From the IMG/VR virus record IMGVR_UViG_3300030105_000253, positions 1 to 21,298 of that record: a DNA stretch of 21,298 nt; one strand, given 5' to 3'. Position numbers and translations under genes: made by a program. Shown piece by piece: positions 1-7,069 of the stretch (position 1 is the stretch's first letter; each line of letters starts with the position of its first letter). Origin of the DNA: a virus. The notes below the pieces were generated by a model that had not been told where the DNA came from, ran no database searches, and saw nothing but the letters and a program-made list of their open reading frames with translations.

Positions 1-200
1 GGCAACAACTCTTTAAGCCTAGCCTTTGCAGCCAAACCCAACTTTTTTTCTTCCAAGTTTCTTGTTCGGCTTTCAGGCGTGTTAATGCCGAATAATCGCA
101 CTCGTTCTTTTTGCAAGAACACTTTAAAACCGAGATCAATGTCAACATCTATGGTATCTCCATCTATTACTCTAACTAATTTTGCTTTATACTCATACAT
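1..200 (-). CDS. Staphylococcal-nuclease-like protein (thermonuclease family), C-terminus outside window
   Basis: The 66 visible residues are the N-terminal part of an SNase-like (OB-fold) nuclease, a family that cuts DNA or RNA using calcium. The family signature VIDGDT lies at residues 11-16, and the second active-site block VRLFGINTPE at residues 34-43 contains the expected Arg35 and Glu43. The Asp that usually precedes Thr-Pro-Glu is Asn here, a variation I believe occurs in family members. The start ATG overlaps the stop of the preceding gene as TAATG, so the two are probably translationally coupled. SNase-like genes are known in marine phages; the role may be host DNA degradation or nucleotide recycling, which is inference. 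The reading frame is still open at the window edge, so the C-terminus, including the third catalytic Arg, cannot be checked. Confidence 0.85.
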   Translation of the reverse strand, partial: MYEYKAKLVRVIDGDTIDVDIDLGFKVFLQKERVRLFGINTPESRTRNLEEKKLGLAAKARLKELL

Positions 201-835
201 TAATCTTCCTCTTCTTCTTTTAAATATCTAACCATGTTATCAATAATTTCTTTTTGTTTATCAGTATAAAAATCTTTCCATTCATTATTTTCATCAGGTG
301 CTATAGACCCTCTAATATGAGCATCTAATCTTGACCTATCATGCCAATCTTCATAAGACCTTTCTTCGCCATAAGCATGTTTAGAAGTTCCTTCTGGTAA
401 TATAGCTTTCTCATAAACTCTTCTATCCAAATCTTTTTGTCCAGGTGTCATACTTGTTTTAAATTCTTCTCTCATAGAATTAAATTTTTCATCAGTTTGT
501 GGCAGATCATGTAACATATCTCCTAATATTCTTCTTTGTAAATTAGGATTACTTTCTAAACTTCTTAATGCTATTGTTGGATTATCTTCATTTACAGCAG
601 GTAATGATATAGGAACTCCTTTAGGGTCTGCACTATAGCCAGCTCCTATAAATTCTATATTTCCTTGCCCACCCATTAATTCTGGGTCTACTACTAACCT
701 AAAATCGTTACTTTTTAATCTAGGATATTCTTCATATATAGGTTTAAGTGTACTAGAAGGCATAGAATAAGGTCCTTCAGGTTTTCTGCCTGTAAGTATT
801 CTTGACATAACTAATCTTCTTTCTTCTTCCGTCAT
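200..835 (-). CDS. Unrecognised 211-aa phage protein between the spanin-like genes and the nuclease
   Basis: I do not recognise this protein. It is soluble-looking, with no signal peptide or membrane segment. The N-terminal half is mixed (a GGQGNIEFIGAG stretch and prolines), and the C-terminal half (about residues 100-211) is helical and highly charged, including DRSRLDAHIRGSIAPDENNEW, and ends in an acidic run of Glu and Asp. I chose the ATG at 835 because it forms an ATGA overlap with the stop of the o-spanin-like gene; a GTG two codons upstream, at 841, is the alternative and adds two residues. Its stop overlaps the nuclease start as TAATG. It sits where an endolysin might be expected, but I see no lysozyme, amidase or peptidase motif, so a lytic function is not supported. 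Confidence 0.8.
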   Translation of the reverse strand: MTEEERRLVMSRILTGRKPEGPYSMPSSTLKPIYEEYPRLKSNDFRLVVDPELMGGQGNIEFIGAGYSADPKGVPISLPAVNEDNPTIALRSLESNPNLQRRILGDMLHDLPQTDEKFNSMREEFKTSMTPGQKDLDRRVYEKAILPEGTSKHAYGEERSYEDWHDRSRLDAHIRGSIAPDENNEWKDFYTDKQKEIIDNMVRYLKEEEED

Positions 836-1032
836 GAGCACAATCTTTCGTATATTTCATTATGGATTAATAAATCGTCAACAAGTTCGTCAGATATAAC
901 GTCTATATCTGCATCTGTTGGATTAATCGGACTGGATATTATACAATAGCCTTTATTTCCGCTTCCTATACTTCCGCAACTTGCTACGCTTAGCACTAGC
1001 AGTAGTAGCATTAATCTTCTTTTTAACTTCAT
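832..1032 (-). CDS. Small lipoprotein, putative outer-membrane spanin subunit (Rz1/LysC-like)
   Basis: This 66-aa protein has a classic lipoprotein signal: positively charged residues KLKRR, a leucine-rich core, then the lipobox VASC with Cys19 as the predicted lipidated residue. The mature part would be 48 residues, with further cysteines at positions 30 and 65 and an ending HNEIYERLCS. A Cys near the start, a short acidic helix and a final 'HN..Y..LC' resemble small Rz1/LysC-type outer-membrane spanins as I know them. It overlaps the upstream gene by 80 bp in another frame, as is common for Rz/Rz1 pairs. In that role it would sit in the outer membrane and join the inner-membrane partner to breach the envelope in the last step of lysis. 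The lipobox is direct evidence; the spanin role is inferred from architecture and position. Confidence 0.65.
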   Translation of the reverse strand: MKLKRRLMLLLLVLSVASCGSIGSGNKGYCIISSPINPTDADIDVISDELVDDLLIHNEIYERLCS

Positions 1033-1159
1033 CAGCCACCCTAATATCGTCTAGTTGTTCTTTCATTACATCAGCTTGGACGGCCTTCCGTATTAGCATA
1101 AAGCCAAAAATTTTAGAGGCAAGTTTAGCCAGAGGTCCTAATGCGGAAAGCCAACCCAT
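953..1159 (-). CDS. Putative inner-membrane spanin subunit (Rz-like), partly overlapping the lipoprotein gene
   Basis: The 68-aa protein begins with a hydrophobic but partly amphipathic N-terminal helix (about residues 3-23, interrupted by Lys12 and Lys16). A charged helical segment follows (about 24-56, coiled-coil-like) and then a very basic tail ending KLRKYRKRK. An N-terminal anchor with a charged helix fits an inner-membrane spanin, although the two lysines make the membrane segment weak. Its last 80 bp overlap the lipoprotein gene in a different frame, the arrangement expected for i-spanin/o-spanin pairs. The start overlaps the stop of the holin-like gene as TAATG. Alternative: a small membrane-associated structural or lysis-control protein. 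Confidence is moderate for the gene and lower for the role. Confidence 0.5.
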   Translation of the reverse strand: MGWLSALGPLAKLASKIFGFMLIRKAVQADVMKEQLDDIRVADEVKKKINATTASAKRSKLRKYRKRK

Positions 1160-1353
1160 TATTTGTCGTCTGCGTTTTTGTTCTTACCAATATTACCAGC
1201 AACCAAGTTTAATATCTTAAGGATAAAAGAAATTATCTTGTCGTCTGTTTTCGTTGGCGTCAAAGAGGTGATAAGCGTTGCCGAGGTAACTACTGCCGTA
1301 ATCGCAGTAACCCAAGCAGGTGCGCCAGTAACAAAGTTTAATATCATATCCAT
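1159..1353 (-). CDS. Holin-like small membrane protein
   Basis: The 64-aa protein has a hydrophobic segment at about residues 12-32 (VTAITAVVTSATLITSL), a short polar turn with TPTKTDD, a second hydrophobic helix at about 39-53 (IISFILKILNLVAG), and a polar charged tail NIGKNKNADDK. Two hydrophobic helices, a charged tail and a position directly upstream of a spanin-like pair fit a holin that would permeabilise the inner membrane. A clear Shine-Dalgarno core AGGAG lies just upstream of the ATG at 1353, so unlike its coupled neighbours this gene can be initiated independently. No family assignment was possible by eye; another small phage membrane protein remains possible. Confidence 0.55.
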   Translation of the reverse strand: MDMILNFVTGAPAWVTAITAVVTSATLITSLTPTKTDDKIISFILKILNLVAGNIGKNKNADDK

Positions 1354-1362
1354 GTTATTCTC

Positions 1363-1668
1363 CTATTCTGCACTAAATGTGCCTAATTGCGACCATAAAC
1401 TTCCAGGTGCTGTTGTTCCATTTTGTTTTCCCAACTGCCCCATAGCTTCGTTCACATTTGTAAATGGTCCACTTCCCCATTCAGAAACGTCCCATTGAGC
1501 ATTATCCCATGCACTACCTTGTGCATTAGTATATGCCAACATCTTTTCTGAAAAAGTTCCTGTTGTAAAGCCTGAATCTGCAAAAACTTTATCCCAGTCC
1601 TCATTATAAGTACCAGTTGTTCCTGCTTCTGCTCGGCAACTTGCTTGTCGTAATGATTGCTGACTCAT
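1363..1668 (-). CDS. Tandem paralogue B: 'GTxNEDW...GTFxExxLAY' protein with a tryptophan insert
   Basis: The 101-aa protein is clearly related to the gene just upstream. It has TTGTYNEDW (residues 17-25), GTFSEKMLAY (37-46), a TNVNEA segment near 70-75 and a LGTF ending. Compared with the paralogue it carries an insert with evenly spaced tryptophans (Trp54, Trp59, Trp64, pattern WDNAQWDVSEW). A similar motif occurs near the C-terminus of the gp10-like tail protein at 10412-11926. It overlaps the upstream gene by 4 bp (ATGA). There is no signal peptide or membrane helix. Its place between fibre genes and lysis genes suggests a small virion or fibre-associated protein, but the function is unknown. 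Confidence 0.8.
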   Translation of the reverse strand: MSQQSLRQASCRAEAGTTGTYNEDWDKVFADSGFTTGTFSEKMLAYTNAQGSAWDNAQWDVSEWGSGPFTNVNEAMGQLGKQNGTTAPGSLWSQLGTFSAE

Positions 1669-1916
1669 GGTGTAAATGTTCCTATGCTAGAAAAATTATA
1701 ATCACTTTGGTCTACAGCAAAGGCTTGTAAAGCTACATTTACATCAGTATAAGATGAACTTAATTCTCCGTTAATATATGCTAATAGTCTTTCATTAAAT
1801 GTTCCAGCAGGAATAGAACGAGCAGTAAACAAAGCTAACCAATCTTCATTTACAGTACCTGTGGTTGAAGTAACTGTTCTTATTGCTATCTGTCTTGCTT
1901 CGTTATTTGTTGCCAT
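1665..1916 (-). CDS. Tandem paralogue A: 'GTxNEDW...GTFxExxLAY' protein
   Basis: The 83-aa protein shares with the next gene the blocks TTGTVNEDW (residues 18-26), GTFNERLLAY (38-47), YTDVNVAL (56-63) and a terminal SIGTF, so the two arose by duplication. It is compact and soluble-looking with a short helical N-terminus. I recall small proteins with this general pattern near tail-fibre genes in other podophages, but I cannot name a characterised family. It begins just after the stop of the 62-aa gene, and its stop overlaps the start of its paralogue as ATGA, so the pair is likely made together. A structural or fibre-attachment role is inference from position only. Confidence 0.8.
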   Translation of the reverse strand: MATNNEARQIAIRTVTSTTGTVNEDWLALFTARSIPAGTFNERLLAYINGELSSSYTDVNVALQAFAVDQSDYNFSSIGTFTP

Positions 1917-1918
1917 TC

Positions 1919-2107
1919 TTACGCCTTATAATCGTGGTCGTTTCTTTTATTGACATATCCTGCATAGTTATTTAAACCGCCAATAATCCTTTTCTTTTCA
2001 GCTTTTAAATTTGTTTTACCTTTTGCAGTATCAGCTCTTTCTGAATCTACACGCCCAAGTTCTTCTAATTTATTCATTCTTGAAGTGTTTTTCTTTCCAT
2101 AATCCAT
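1919..2107 (-). CDS. Small basic hypothetical protein (62 aa)
   Basis: I do not recognise this 62-aa protein. It is hydrophilic and rich in Lys, Arg and Asn, helical in the middle (about residues 10-45), with a short GGLNNYAGYV stretch near the end and no membrane segment or signal peptide. The evidence that it is real is a strong Shine-Dalgarno sequence (AGGAGG about 5 bases before the ATG at 2107) and tight packing between the XhlA-like gene and the paralogue pair. The role is unknown. Confidence 0.65.
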   Translation of the reverse strand: MDYGKKNTSRMNKLEELGRVDSERADTAKGKTNLKAEKKRIIGGLNNYAGYVNKRNDHDYKA

Positions 2108-2116
2108 TATATCCTC

Positions 2117-2293
2117 CTATAGTTGCTTTATTATTATTGTAGCTAACATTATCATAGTAGCACCACTAAACGCAATAAAGATAGCTTCTAGGCGTTTTAT
2201 ACGCAGTATAGTTTCTTTCCATCTTTCTGCACATACTGCTTCATGGGTATCTAGTTTAGCTTTAACTTTTTCTGCTGATACTCTTGTCATCAT
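2117..2293 (-). CDS. One-TM coiled protein, XhlA/holin-like
   Basis: From the chosen start this is 58 aa: a charged helical N-terminal part (about residues 5-35, including a HEAVCAERW segment) followed by one C-terminal membrane helix (AIFIAFSGATMIMLATIII) and a short tail KQL. A cytosolic coiled region with a C-terminal membrane helix resembles XhlA-type lysis proteins and other small phage holin-associated proteins. I prefer the ATG at 2293, which forms an ATGA overlap with the stop of the upstream gene. An ATG at 2320 adds nine basic residues but lacks a good ribosome binding site. It may take part in lysis with the holin-like protein at 1159-1353; this is inference. Confidence 0.65.
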   Translation of the reverse strand: MMTRVSAEKVKAKLDTHEAVCAERWKETILRIKRLEAIFIAFSGATMIMLATIIIKQL

Positions 2294-2679
2294 AAGCCTT
2301 TTTCTGTTGTTTCTTCCCATGCAGTATTACTTTCATTCCAACTATAGTATTTTCCATCATCTGGATAATCAGTAGGAGCTTTCCATTGATAAGTTGTTTC
2401 ATCTAAAACCCAAGACGCAAAAAATTTAGGAGCAATAAAAGCATCATTAGATGCGTCATAGGTGTAACCACTCCCTGCATAGTTACCACGAAAAGCTGTT
2501 CCTCCTAGACTATGCACGTTCCCTTGAGTATTATAAGAAGTTTGTTTCCAAGTATCGCTAGTACCATAAAGATTATTTATAAATGTAACTCCAGCATTTT
2601 CTGAAGTAGCTATATCATTAGATACCACTATAATTTTAGTTACTATATTACTAGCATTAATTTTTGCAAAATGTGCCAT
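2290..2679 (-). CDS. Marine-phage 'MAHFAKI' conserved protein, fibre-associated
   Basis: The 129-aa protein starts MAHFAKINASNIVTKIIVVS. I know closely similar N-termini from conserved hypothetical proteins of marine phages, especially cyanophages, often near tail-fibre or host-recognition genes. The middle contains GNYAGSGYTYD and DAFIAPK; the C-terminal third is rich in aromatics and alternates Trp, Tyr, Asp and Pro (DYPDDGKYYSWNES). No signal peptide or membrane segment is present. Its start overlaps the stop of the glycine-rich adhesin gene as TAATG, so it may be made with the adhesin and attach to or assist it. The biochemical role is not known. Confidence 0.8.
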   Translation of the reverse strand: MAHFAKINASNIVTKIIVVSNDIATSENAGVTFINNLYGTSDTWKQTSYNTQGNVHSLGGTAFRGNYAGSGYTYDASNDAFIAPKFFASWVLDETTYQWKAPTDYPDDGKYYSWNESNTAWEETTEKGL

Positions 2680-3572
2680 TATGTTGTGTAACTCCCAGAA
2701 GCATTAAATATTAAAATTGTGTTTCCACCACTTGTTGAAACTGTTGGAGAACCACTTGTAGTTGCTGAATAACTAGCTGTTGGTACACTTAATATAACAA
2801 CTCCAGAACCACCATTTCCACCATTTCCAGTTTCACTACTACCGCCACCACCGCCACCGCCTGTGTTAGCTGTACCATTTCCACCAGTAGTTGTTCCACT
2901 ATTACAACCACCTGTTCCACCACCAAATGCATTAGCAGCAACAACAGAACTACCAGTTACTCCACCAGAACCACCACCAGCTCTACCAACAGAAGAACCT
3001 GTTATTGAACTTGCAGTACCTACAGCACCAATTTGACCATCACCAGCACCATCGCCATCAGATCCAACAGCACCAGCTCCGCCACCTGCCGCACCATATT
3101 CACCAGAAGGTGCATTACCACCATTATTACCTTGTGATGGACTTGTAGTTGGAGTGTTTCCATCACCAAAATCACTTTGGTTTGTAGAAGAACCACCACC
3201 AGAGCCACCATCTTGTCCTTTAGCTGGTGCACCACCAGAAGCATCATTTCTTGAACCCCCTGCACCGCCACCAGCAGAAGTAATTGTTGTTAAACCTGTT
3301 CCTGAAATTGAAGAATCTTGACCATTTGCTCCTAATGCTGATTGATCTGTTGAACCTGCTCCACCATTACCAATAGTTATTGTAATTGCAATTCCTAGCG
3401 AAATATCAGTTTGAGTAGAAGTTCTATATCCACCTGCACCTGCTCCACCAGCATAATAACCAGCACCGCCACCGCCACCGCCAGCAACGACTAAGAAGTC
3501 AATATCGTAAGGACCACCACCAGCAGAACCAGGACTTCCAAAACCTAAAACATTATAACCAAAACCAGTCAT
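2679..3572 (-). CDS. Glycine-rich tail adhesin / receptor-binding protein
   Basis: The 297-aa protein is dominated by glycine with Ser, Ala, Thr and Asn. After a short leader it has DIDFLVVAGGGGGGAG (from residue 23), the hallmark start of phage glycine-rich domains. Many GG and GGG blocks follow up to about residue 255, and the C-terminus (VVILSVPTASYSATT...) looks beta-rich. Such proteins resemble the polyglycine adhesins at fibre tips of T-even-like phages, where variable loops between glycine strands decide receptor choice. It follows the tail fibre gene after 16 bp, with its own ribosome binding site (AAGGAG). It probably forms the distal receptor-binding part of the fibre. The repetitive glycine codons give smaller open frames in other phases, which are shadows. 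Confidence 0.8.
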   Translation of the reverse strand: MTGFGYNVLGFGSPGSAGGGPYDIDFLVVAGGGGGGAGYYAGGAGAGGYRTSTQTDISLGIAITITIGNGGAGSTDQSALGANGQDSSISGTGLTTITSAGGGAGGSRNDASGGAPAKGQDGGSGGGSSTNQSDFGDGNTPTTSPSQGNNGGNAPSGEYGAAGGGAGAVGSDGDGAGDGQIGAVGTASSITGSSVGRAGGGSGGVTGSSVVAANAFGGGTGGCNSGTTTGGNGTANTGGGGGGGSSETGNGGNGGSGVVILSVPTASYSATTSGSPTVSTSGGNTILIFNASGSYTT

Positions 3573-3588
3573 ACTAATAACTCCTTAT

Positions 3589-4809
3589 TTAAGCGTCATT
3601 TGCTTTGTCAGTTGTAAAGAATAATTTAATACCTAATAATTTTGCATCTACTGTTAAATTATCTGCTGATACATCTCTCATAATCTGGAAAAAAACATAT
3701 TCATCTACACTTGGAGAACCTGCTATAGTTATTGCTCCACTTTCTGCTGTTACCGCTAAATCATTGGCTGTACCACTCATAGCTTTGGCTGCTGGTCCTA
3801 CTGCTGTTCCAAAAGCAGTATTTAAATCTCCATTATCTGCTAACGCCACCGCATTTACTACCCATGCAGTCGTTCCTGTATTTGTTGAATTTGCTGTAAA
3901 AAAGGCTTGGAAAGTTACTGTTCCAGCGTTCCATGATTTAGGAAAAGCTATTGAAAATTGTGCTAACTCATCTGATCCTGTTGCAAAATCTAAAGTTTTT
4001 AATTCTGGTCCATTTGATAATTCTGTTTGGGCTATAGCGGCACACCCATTAGTTGTATTAGGATACATAGCTACTGCTGGAATCCATATTGTTTCTTTTC
4101 CTACTAGTTTAACAGTACTATCTACACTAACAGTTACAGTATCTGTTGCTCCTACGACTGTCGAAATCCCAGTCCCACCAGCCACATCCATTGTGTTAGA
4201 ATCAGCTATAGTTTGATTAGAACCACTATCACCAGTTAATGTAAAGGAGGTCATTCCTGTTGTAGCTAATTGCGATAACATTTGAAAACTTGTGCCATCA
4301 TAAATAACTTTAATTATTGCGTTAGCTTCTATATCTCCTGCGGCAATATTTTGATCGTTTTTCTTTTTAATGTTTTTAACACCTAAACCATTAACATTTA
4401 AGGTTGATGCACCTGTGCTAGTTGCACCTGCTTTAAAGGTAAATTCTTGTCCTGCAACATACGCTGTTACTACTGGTGCTAAAGCTATAGCATAAGCATC
4501 AGCCGAACCTGTATCACTTGCTTGGAATACTAATCCACCATCTTGTATCTGACCTGCATTTATACCATCTGTATGTGCTACTCCATCTGCTAGTGCTGTT
4601 ATCTTTTGACTTCCTAGATTTGCAGCACCTGTAAAAGCATTTTGCCCATCTTTTGTTATACAAGTATTAATACCCGTTGCTAAGTCATTATCATTAGTGT
4701 CATGCCTATCAGCTACAATCTTTGTTCCAGCATCTCGATCTTGTTGCCAAACTGATGTTCCTGTATGCGTACCATTTGTTCTTGTAAATGTACCACCTGA
4801 CCAACCCAT
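3589..4809 (-). CDS. Tail fibre protein
   Basis: The 406-aa protein begins with a podophage-type tail-fibre N-terminus: MGWSGGTFTRTNG, then WQQDRDAGTKIVADRHD and NDLATGINTCITKDGQ in roughly the first 55 residues. I know this pattern from many tail fibres, where the N-terminus attaches to the tail and the rest extends as a trimer. The middle (about 60-180) has repeats of the type GLGVKNIKKKNDQNIAAGDI, often seen in fibre shafts, and the C-terminal half (about 195-406) is beta-rich and Thr/Ser/Ala-rich. No chaperone domain is present here. A clear AAAGGAG lies upstream of the ATG. It is followed by the adhesin gene, so the two likely form one receptor-binding unit. Confidence 0.85.
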   Translation of the reverse strand: MGWSGGTFTRTNGTHTGTSVWQQDRDAGTKIVADRHDTNDNDLATGINTCITKDGQNAFTGAANLGSQKITALADGVAHTDGINAGQIQDGGLVFQASDTGSADAYAIALAPVVTAYVAGQEFTFKAGATSTGASTLNVNGLGVKNIKKKNDQNIAAGDIEANAIIKVIYDGTSFQMLSQLATTGMTSFTLTGDSGSNQTIADSNTMDVAGGTGISTVVGATDTVTVSVDSTVKLVGKETIWIPAVAMYPNTTNGCAAIAQTELSNGPELKTLDFATGSDELAQFSIAFPKSWNAGTVTFQAFFTANSTNTGTTAWVVNAVALADNGDLNTAFGTAVGPAAKAMSGTANDLAVTAESGAITIAGSPSVDEYVFFQIMRDVSADNLTVDAKLLGIKLFFTTDKANDA

Positions 4810-4867
4810 TATTCTTCTCCTTTGTTTTTCTTAGTTGTAATACTACTTATTCTTAAATTAATTTCCA

Positions 4868-7069
4868 CTATTTATTTTCTTCATCATTTAATAATAATTT
4901 AGAAAAATCTAATACTGCTTGTTGTACTGCTGGACTTTCTCCTGCAAACACAGTCCCTGCTTTACCTAATAATTTAAAAAATTTATCAGCATTTCCTTCT
5001 GCTGCTACTTTACTTGCAGTAGCTAAATAACTCACTAATTTAGGTCTAGTATATACTACACCAACACTAGCTATTCCTAATGCTGTATTTAATAATCCTA
5101 ATAAACCTCCTAAACCAAATGCTGTAGCACTTCCGCCTACTAAAACTAATTGTCCTATTTGCGACATTCCTGCTCCTTCTGGATTTTTAAAAACTGGATT
5201 TGCTTTCATTCTTCCGCTTAATTCTGCTAAAATTTCTAAATTTTTAGCTAAATTTCCATCTTTAGGCGAAGAAAAAAGATATTCTTTTGCTTGTTTGCTT
5301 AAAGATTGCCAATTTTTAAAAAATTCATTTGGATCAAAAACTTCTTCATATATTTTACCCATACCAGTTTGTTTTGATATAGATTTAGCTCCAATTTTTT
5401 TAATTAATTCTTGTTGCACTATAGCAAACTCGCCTTCACTTAATGATTTTTTTAACCCCCCTAAATATTTTCCGCCATCTTTTCCAGAAGTTTGTAAAAA
5501 ATTTAATAACTTATCTTGGTCTACTTTGTTTAATATAGTATTATAAATATTATCTATTCTATCTTTACCTGCTTTGTAATATTTTGAAGCTCTATTCCAT
5601 TGTTTATTTAAACTAGGGTCAATTTTATTTGTAATACTAGAAATATCATTAGATAATGCACCATACAATTGTTTTAAATCTCCTAAAGCTGCATCTGATT
5701 TAGTTCCTTTTGCAGCTATCTGTTTTCCTAATAAACTTCTATATCTTTTTAAATCATTTATTGATATACCTTCATTTGCTAATTTGTCGCTTATTTCTTT
5801 TTTTAATTGAACAATAGCAGGAAAATCTAAAGCTCCAGTTTTTTGACCTACTATTTTTTCATTTACTTTAATTTTGTCTATTATTGGAGCTTCACCATAA
5901 GTATATATTTTTGTGCCTGGTTTTTTTATTCTAAGTGGTTTTCCTAACACATTTTTTGTTACATCTTTTTTTATGTATGCTCCAGTAGGAGTACCTATTT
6001 CATTTAAAATTTTAGTAAAATTAGGAACATTTTTTATTTTATAATTTTTACCTAATTTTTTACTAAAATTTTCAAAAAAATCATCATATAAACCAGAAGA
6101 TTTTGTATTAAATTTAGTTATAGCATTATAAATGCCTTGTTGTGTTATTTCTTCTACTCTGTAAAAAGGTTTTAATATTAATTCACCGCTAGGTCGCAAA
6201 TTATTTGCAGTACGGACAATATTATCTGACATATCTTTCCACATTTTTTTTCCGCTACCTACTATTAATTGCCTACTTCCTGGTAAATTACTCATTAAAT
6301 ATTCTACACTTAATAAAATATCTTTTGTTATATTGCTGCCTGTAATTAATGACATAGCTCTTGGTTGAACATTAGCTCTAAAATATAAATCTAAATTTTC
6401 ATCTGTTCTTTTTCTTGCTGCTCTACTAATACCTCTAAATGGAGCTTTTAATGTTTTTAAAATTAACGGACTTACAAATTCAGATATAGAACCTATGCCA
6501 AAATCATATAATCTTTCTGTTATATGTTGACCAGTATTTCTGTCTATAACACCTCCTGCTAATTGAAATCCTCTGTCTACTATTTCTCCACCTGCTGTTT
6601 CCCCAAATCCTGCTCCTACTGCCATTTTACCTAATTTATATCCTGTGCCCAGCACCCTGCCAGCAGGAATTGCAGCTGCTATATTTGTTGCAGTTTGCAC
6701 AACAGGTCTAACACCAAATTGTGCTATATCTCCTGTATCAAATCCTTTTGGATTAAATATTTTTCCTGTATTAGGGTCTTTAGGGTCTACATACGCAAAA
6801 TTAGTGTCGTCATATCTTACAGTTTCTGGATATTTTTTTTGCATAGTTGCCATTTTAGAATCATAATTAGGACCTGCTCCTATTAAAAGTCTATCTTTTA
6901 TAGAAGCTCCTGTTTCTGTATCTAATTTAAAATTAATAATTGCATCTTCAGAATAACCTGATTGATTTACTAATTGGTTAATTAAATTATTACGAGTTTC
7001 ATCATCTTGTATAGAAGTATCTTCAATAATTCCTTTAATTTTTAATTTTGTTTCTAATAAACTAGCCAT
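4868..7069 (-). CDS. Large internal virion / DNA-ejection protein (733 aa)
   Basis: This is a long, mostly helical, lysine- and asparagine-rich protein. It has two hydrophobic, glycine/alanine-rich stretches: about residues 122-160 (TNIAAAIPAGRVLGTGYKLG...) and about 641-674 (LVLVGGSATAFGLGGLLGLL...). Such amphipathic or membrane-active segments in a huge helical protein next to tail-hub genes are typical of podovirus ejection proteins, which leave the head with the DNA and form a channel through the envelope. I see no lytic transglycosylase motif. The start directly follows the stop of the 607-aa gene (TAAATG) without a good ribosome binding site, so coupling is likely. Family identity cannot be assigned by eye; the role is inferred from size, composition and position. 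Confidence 0.7.
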   Translation of the reverse strand: MASLLETKLKIKGIIEDTSIQDDETRNNLINQLVNQSGYSEDAIINFKLDTETGASIKDRLLIGAGPNYDSKMATMQKKYPETVRYDDTNFAYVDPKDPNTGKIFNPKGFDTGDIAQFGVRPVVQTATNIAAAIPAGRVLGTGYKLGKMAVGAGFGETAGGEIVDRGFQLAGGVIDRNTGQHITERLYDFGIGSISEFVSPLILKTLKAPFRGISRAARKRTDENLDLYFRANVQPRAMSLITGSNITKDILLSVEYLMSNLPGSRQLIVGSGKKMWKDMSDNIVRTANNLRPSGELILKPFYRVEEITQQGIYNAITKFNTKSSGLYDDFFENFSKKLGKNYKIKNVPNFTKILNEIGTPTGAYIKKDVTKNVLGKPLRIKKPGTKIYTYGEAPIIDKIKVNEKIVGQKTGALDFPAIVQLKKEISDKLANEGISINDLKRYRSLLGKQIAAKGTKSDAALGDLKQLYGALSNDISSITNKIDPSLNKQWNRASKYYKAGKDRIDNIYNTILNKVDQDKLLNFLQTSGKDGGKYLGGLKKSLSEGEFAIVQQELIKKIGAKSISKQTGMGKIYEEVFDPNEFFKNWQSLSKQAKEYLFSSPKDGNLAKNLEILAELSGRMKANPVFKNPEGAGMSQIGQLVLVGGSATAFGLGGLLGLLNTALGIASVGVVYTRPKLVSYLATASKVAAEGNADKFFKLLGKAGTVFAGESPAVQQAVLDFSKLLLNDEENK

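Noticed and set aside
3020-3271. A hydrophobic 83-aa frame inside the glycine-rich adhesin gene
   Set aside because: It is the out-of-frame reading of repetitive glycine codons (giving Val, Leu, Met); no ribosome binding site and no independent support.
3605-4216. A 203-aa plus-strand frame opposite the tail fibre gene
   Set aside because: Antisense shadow of the Thr/Ala/Val-rich fibre gene; the fibre has a recognised N-terminus and a good ribosome binding site.
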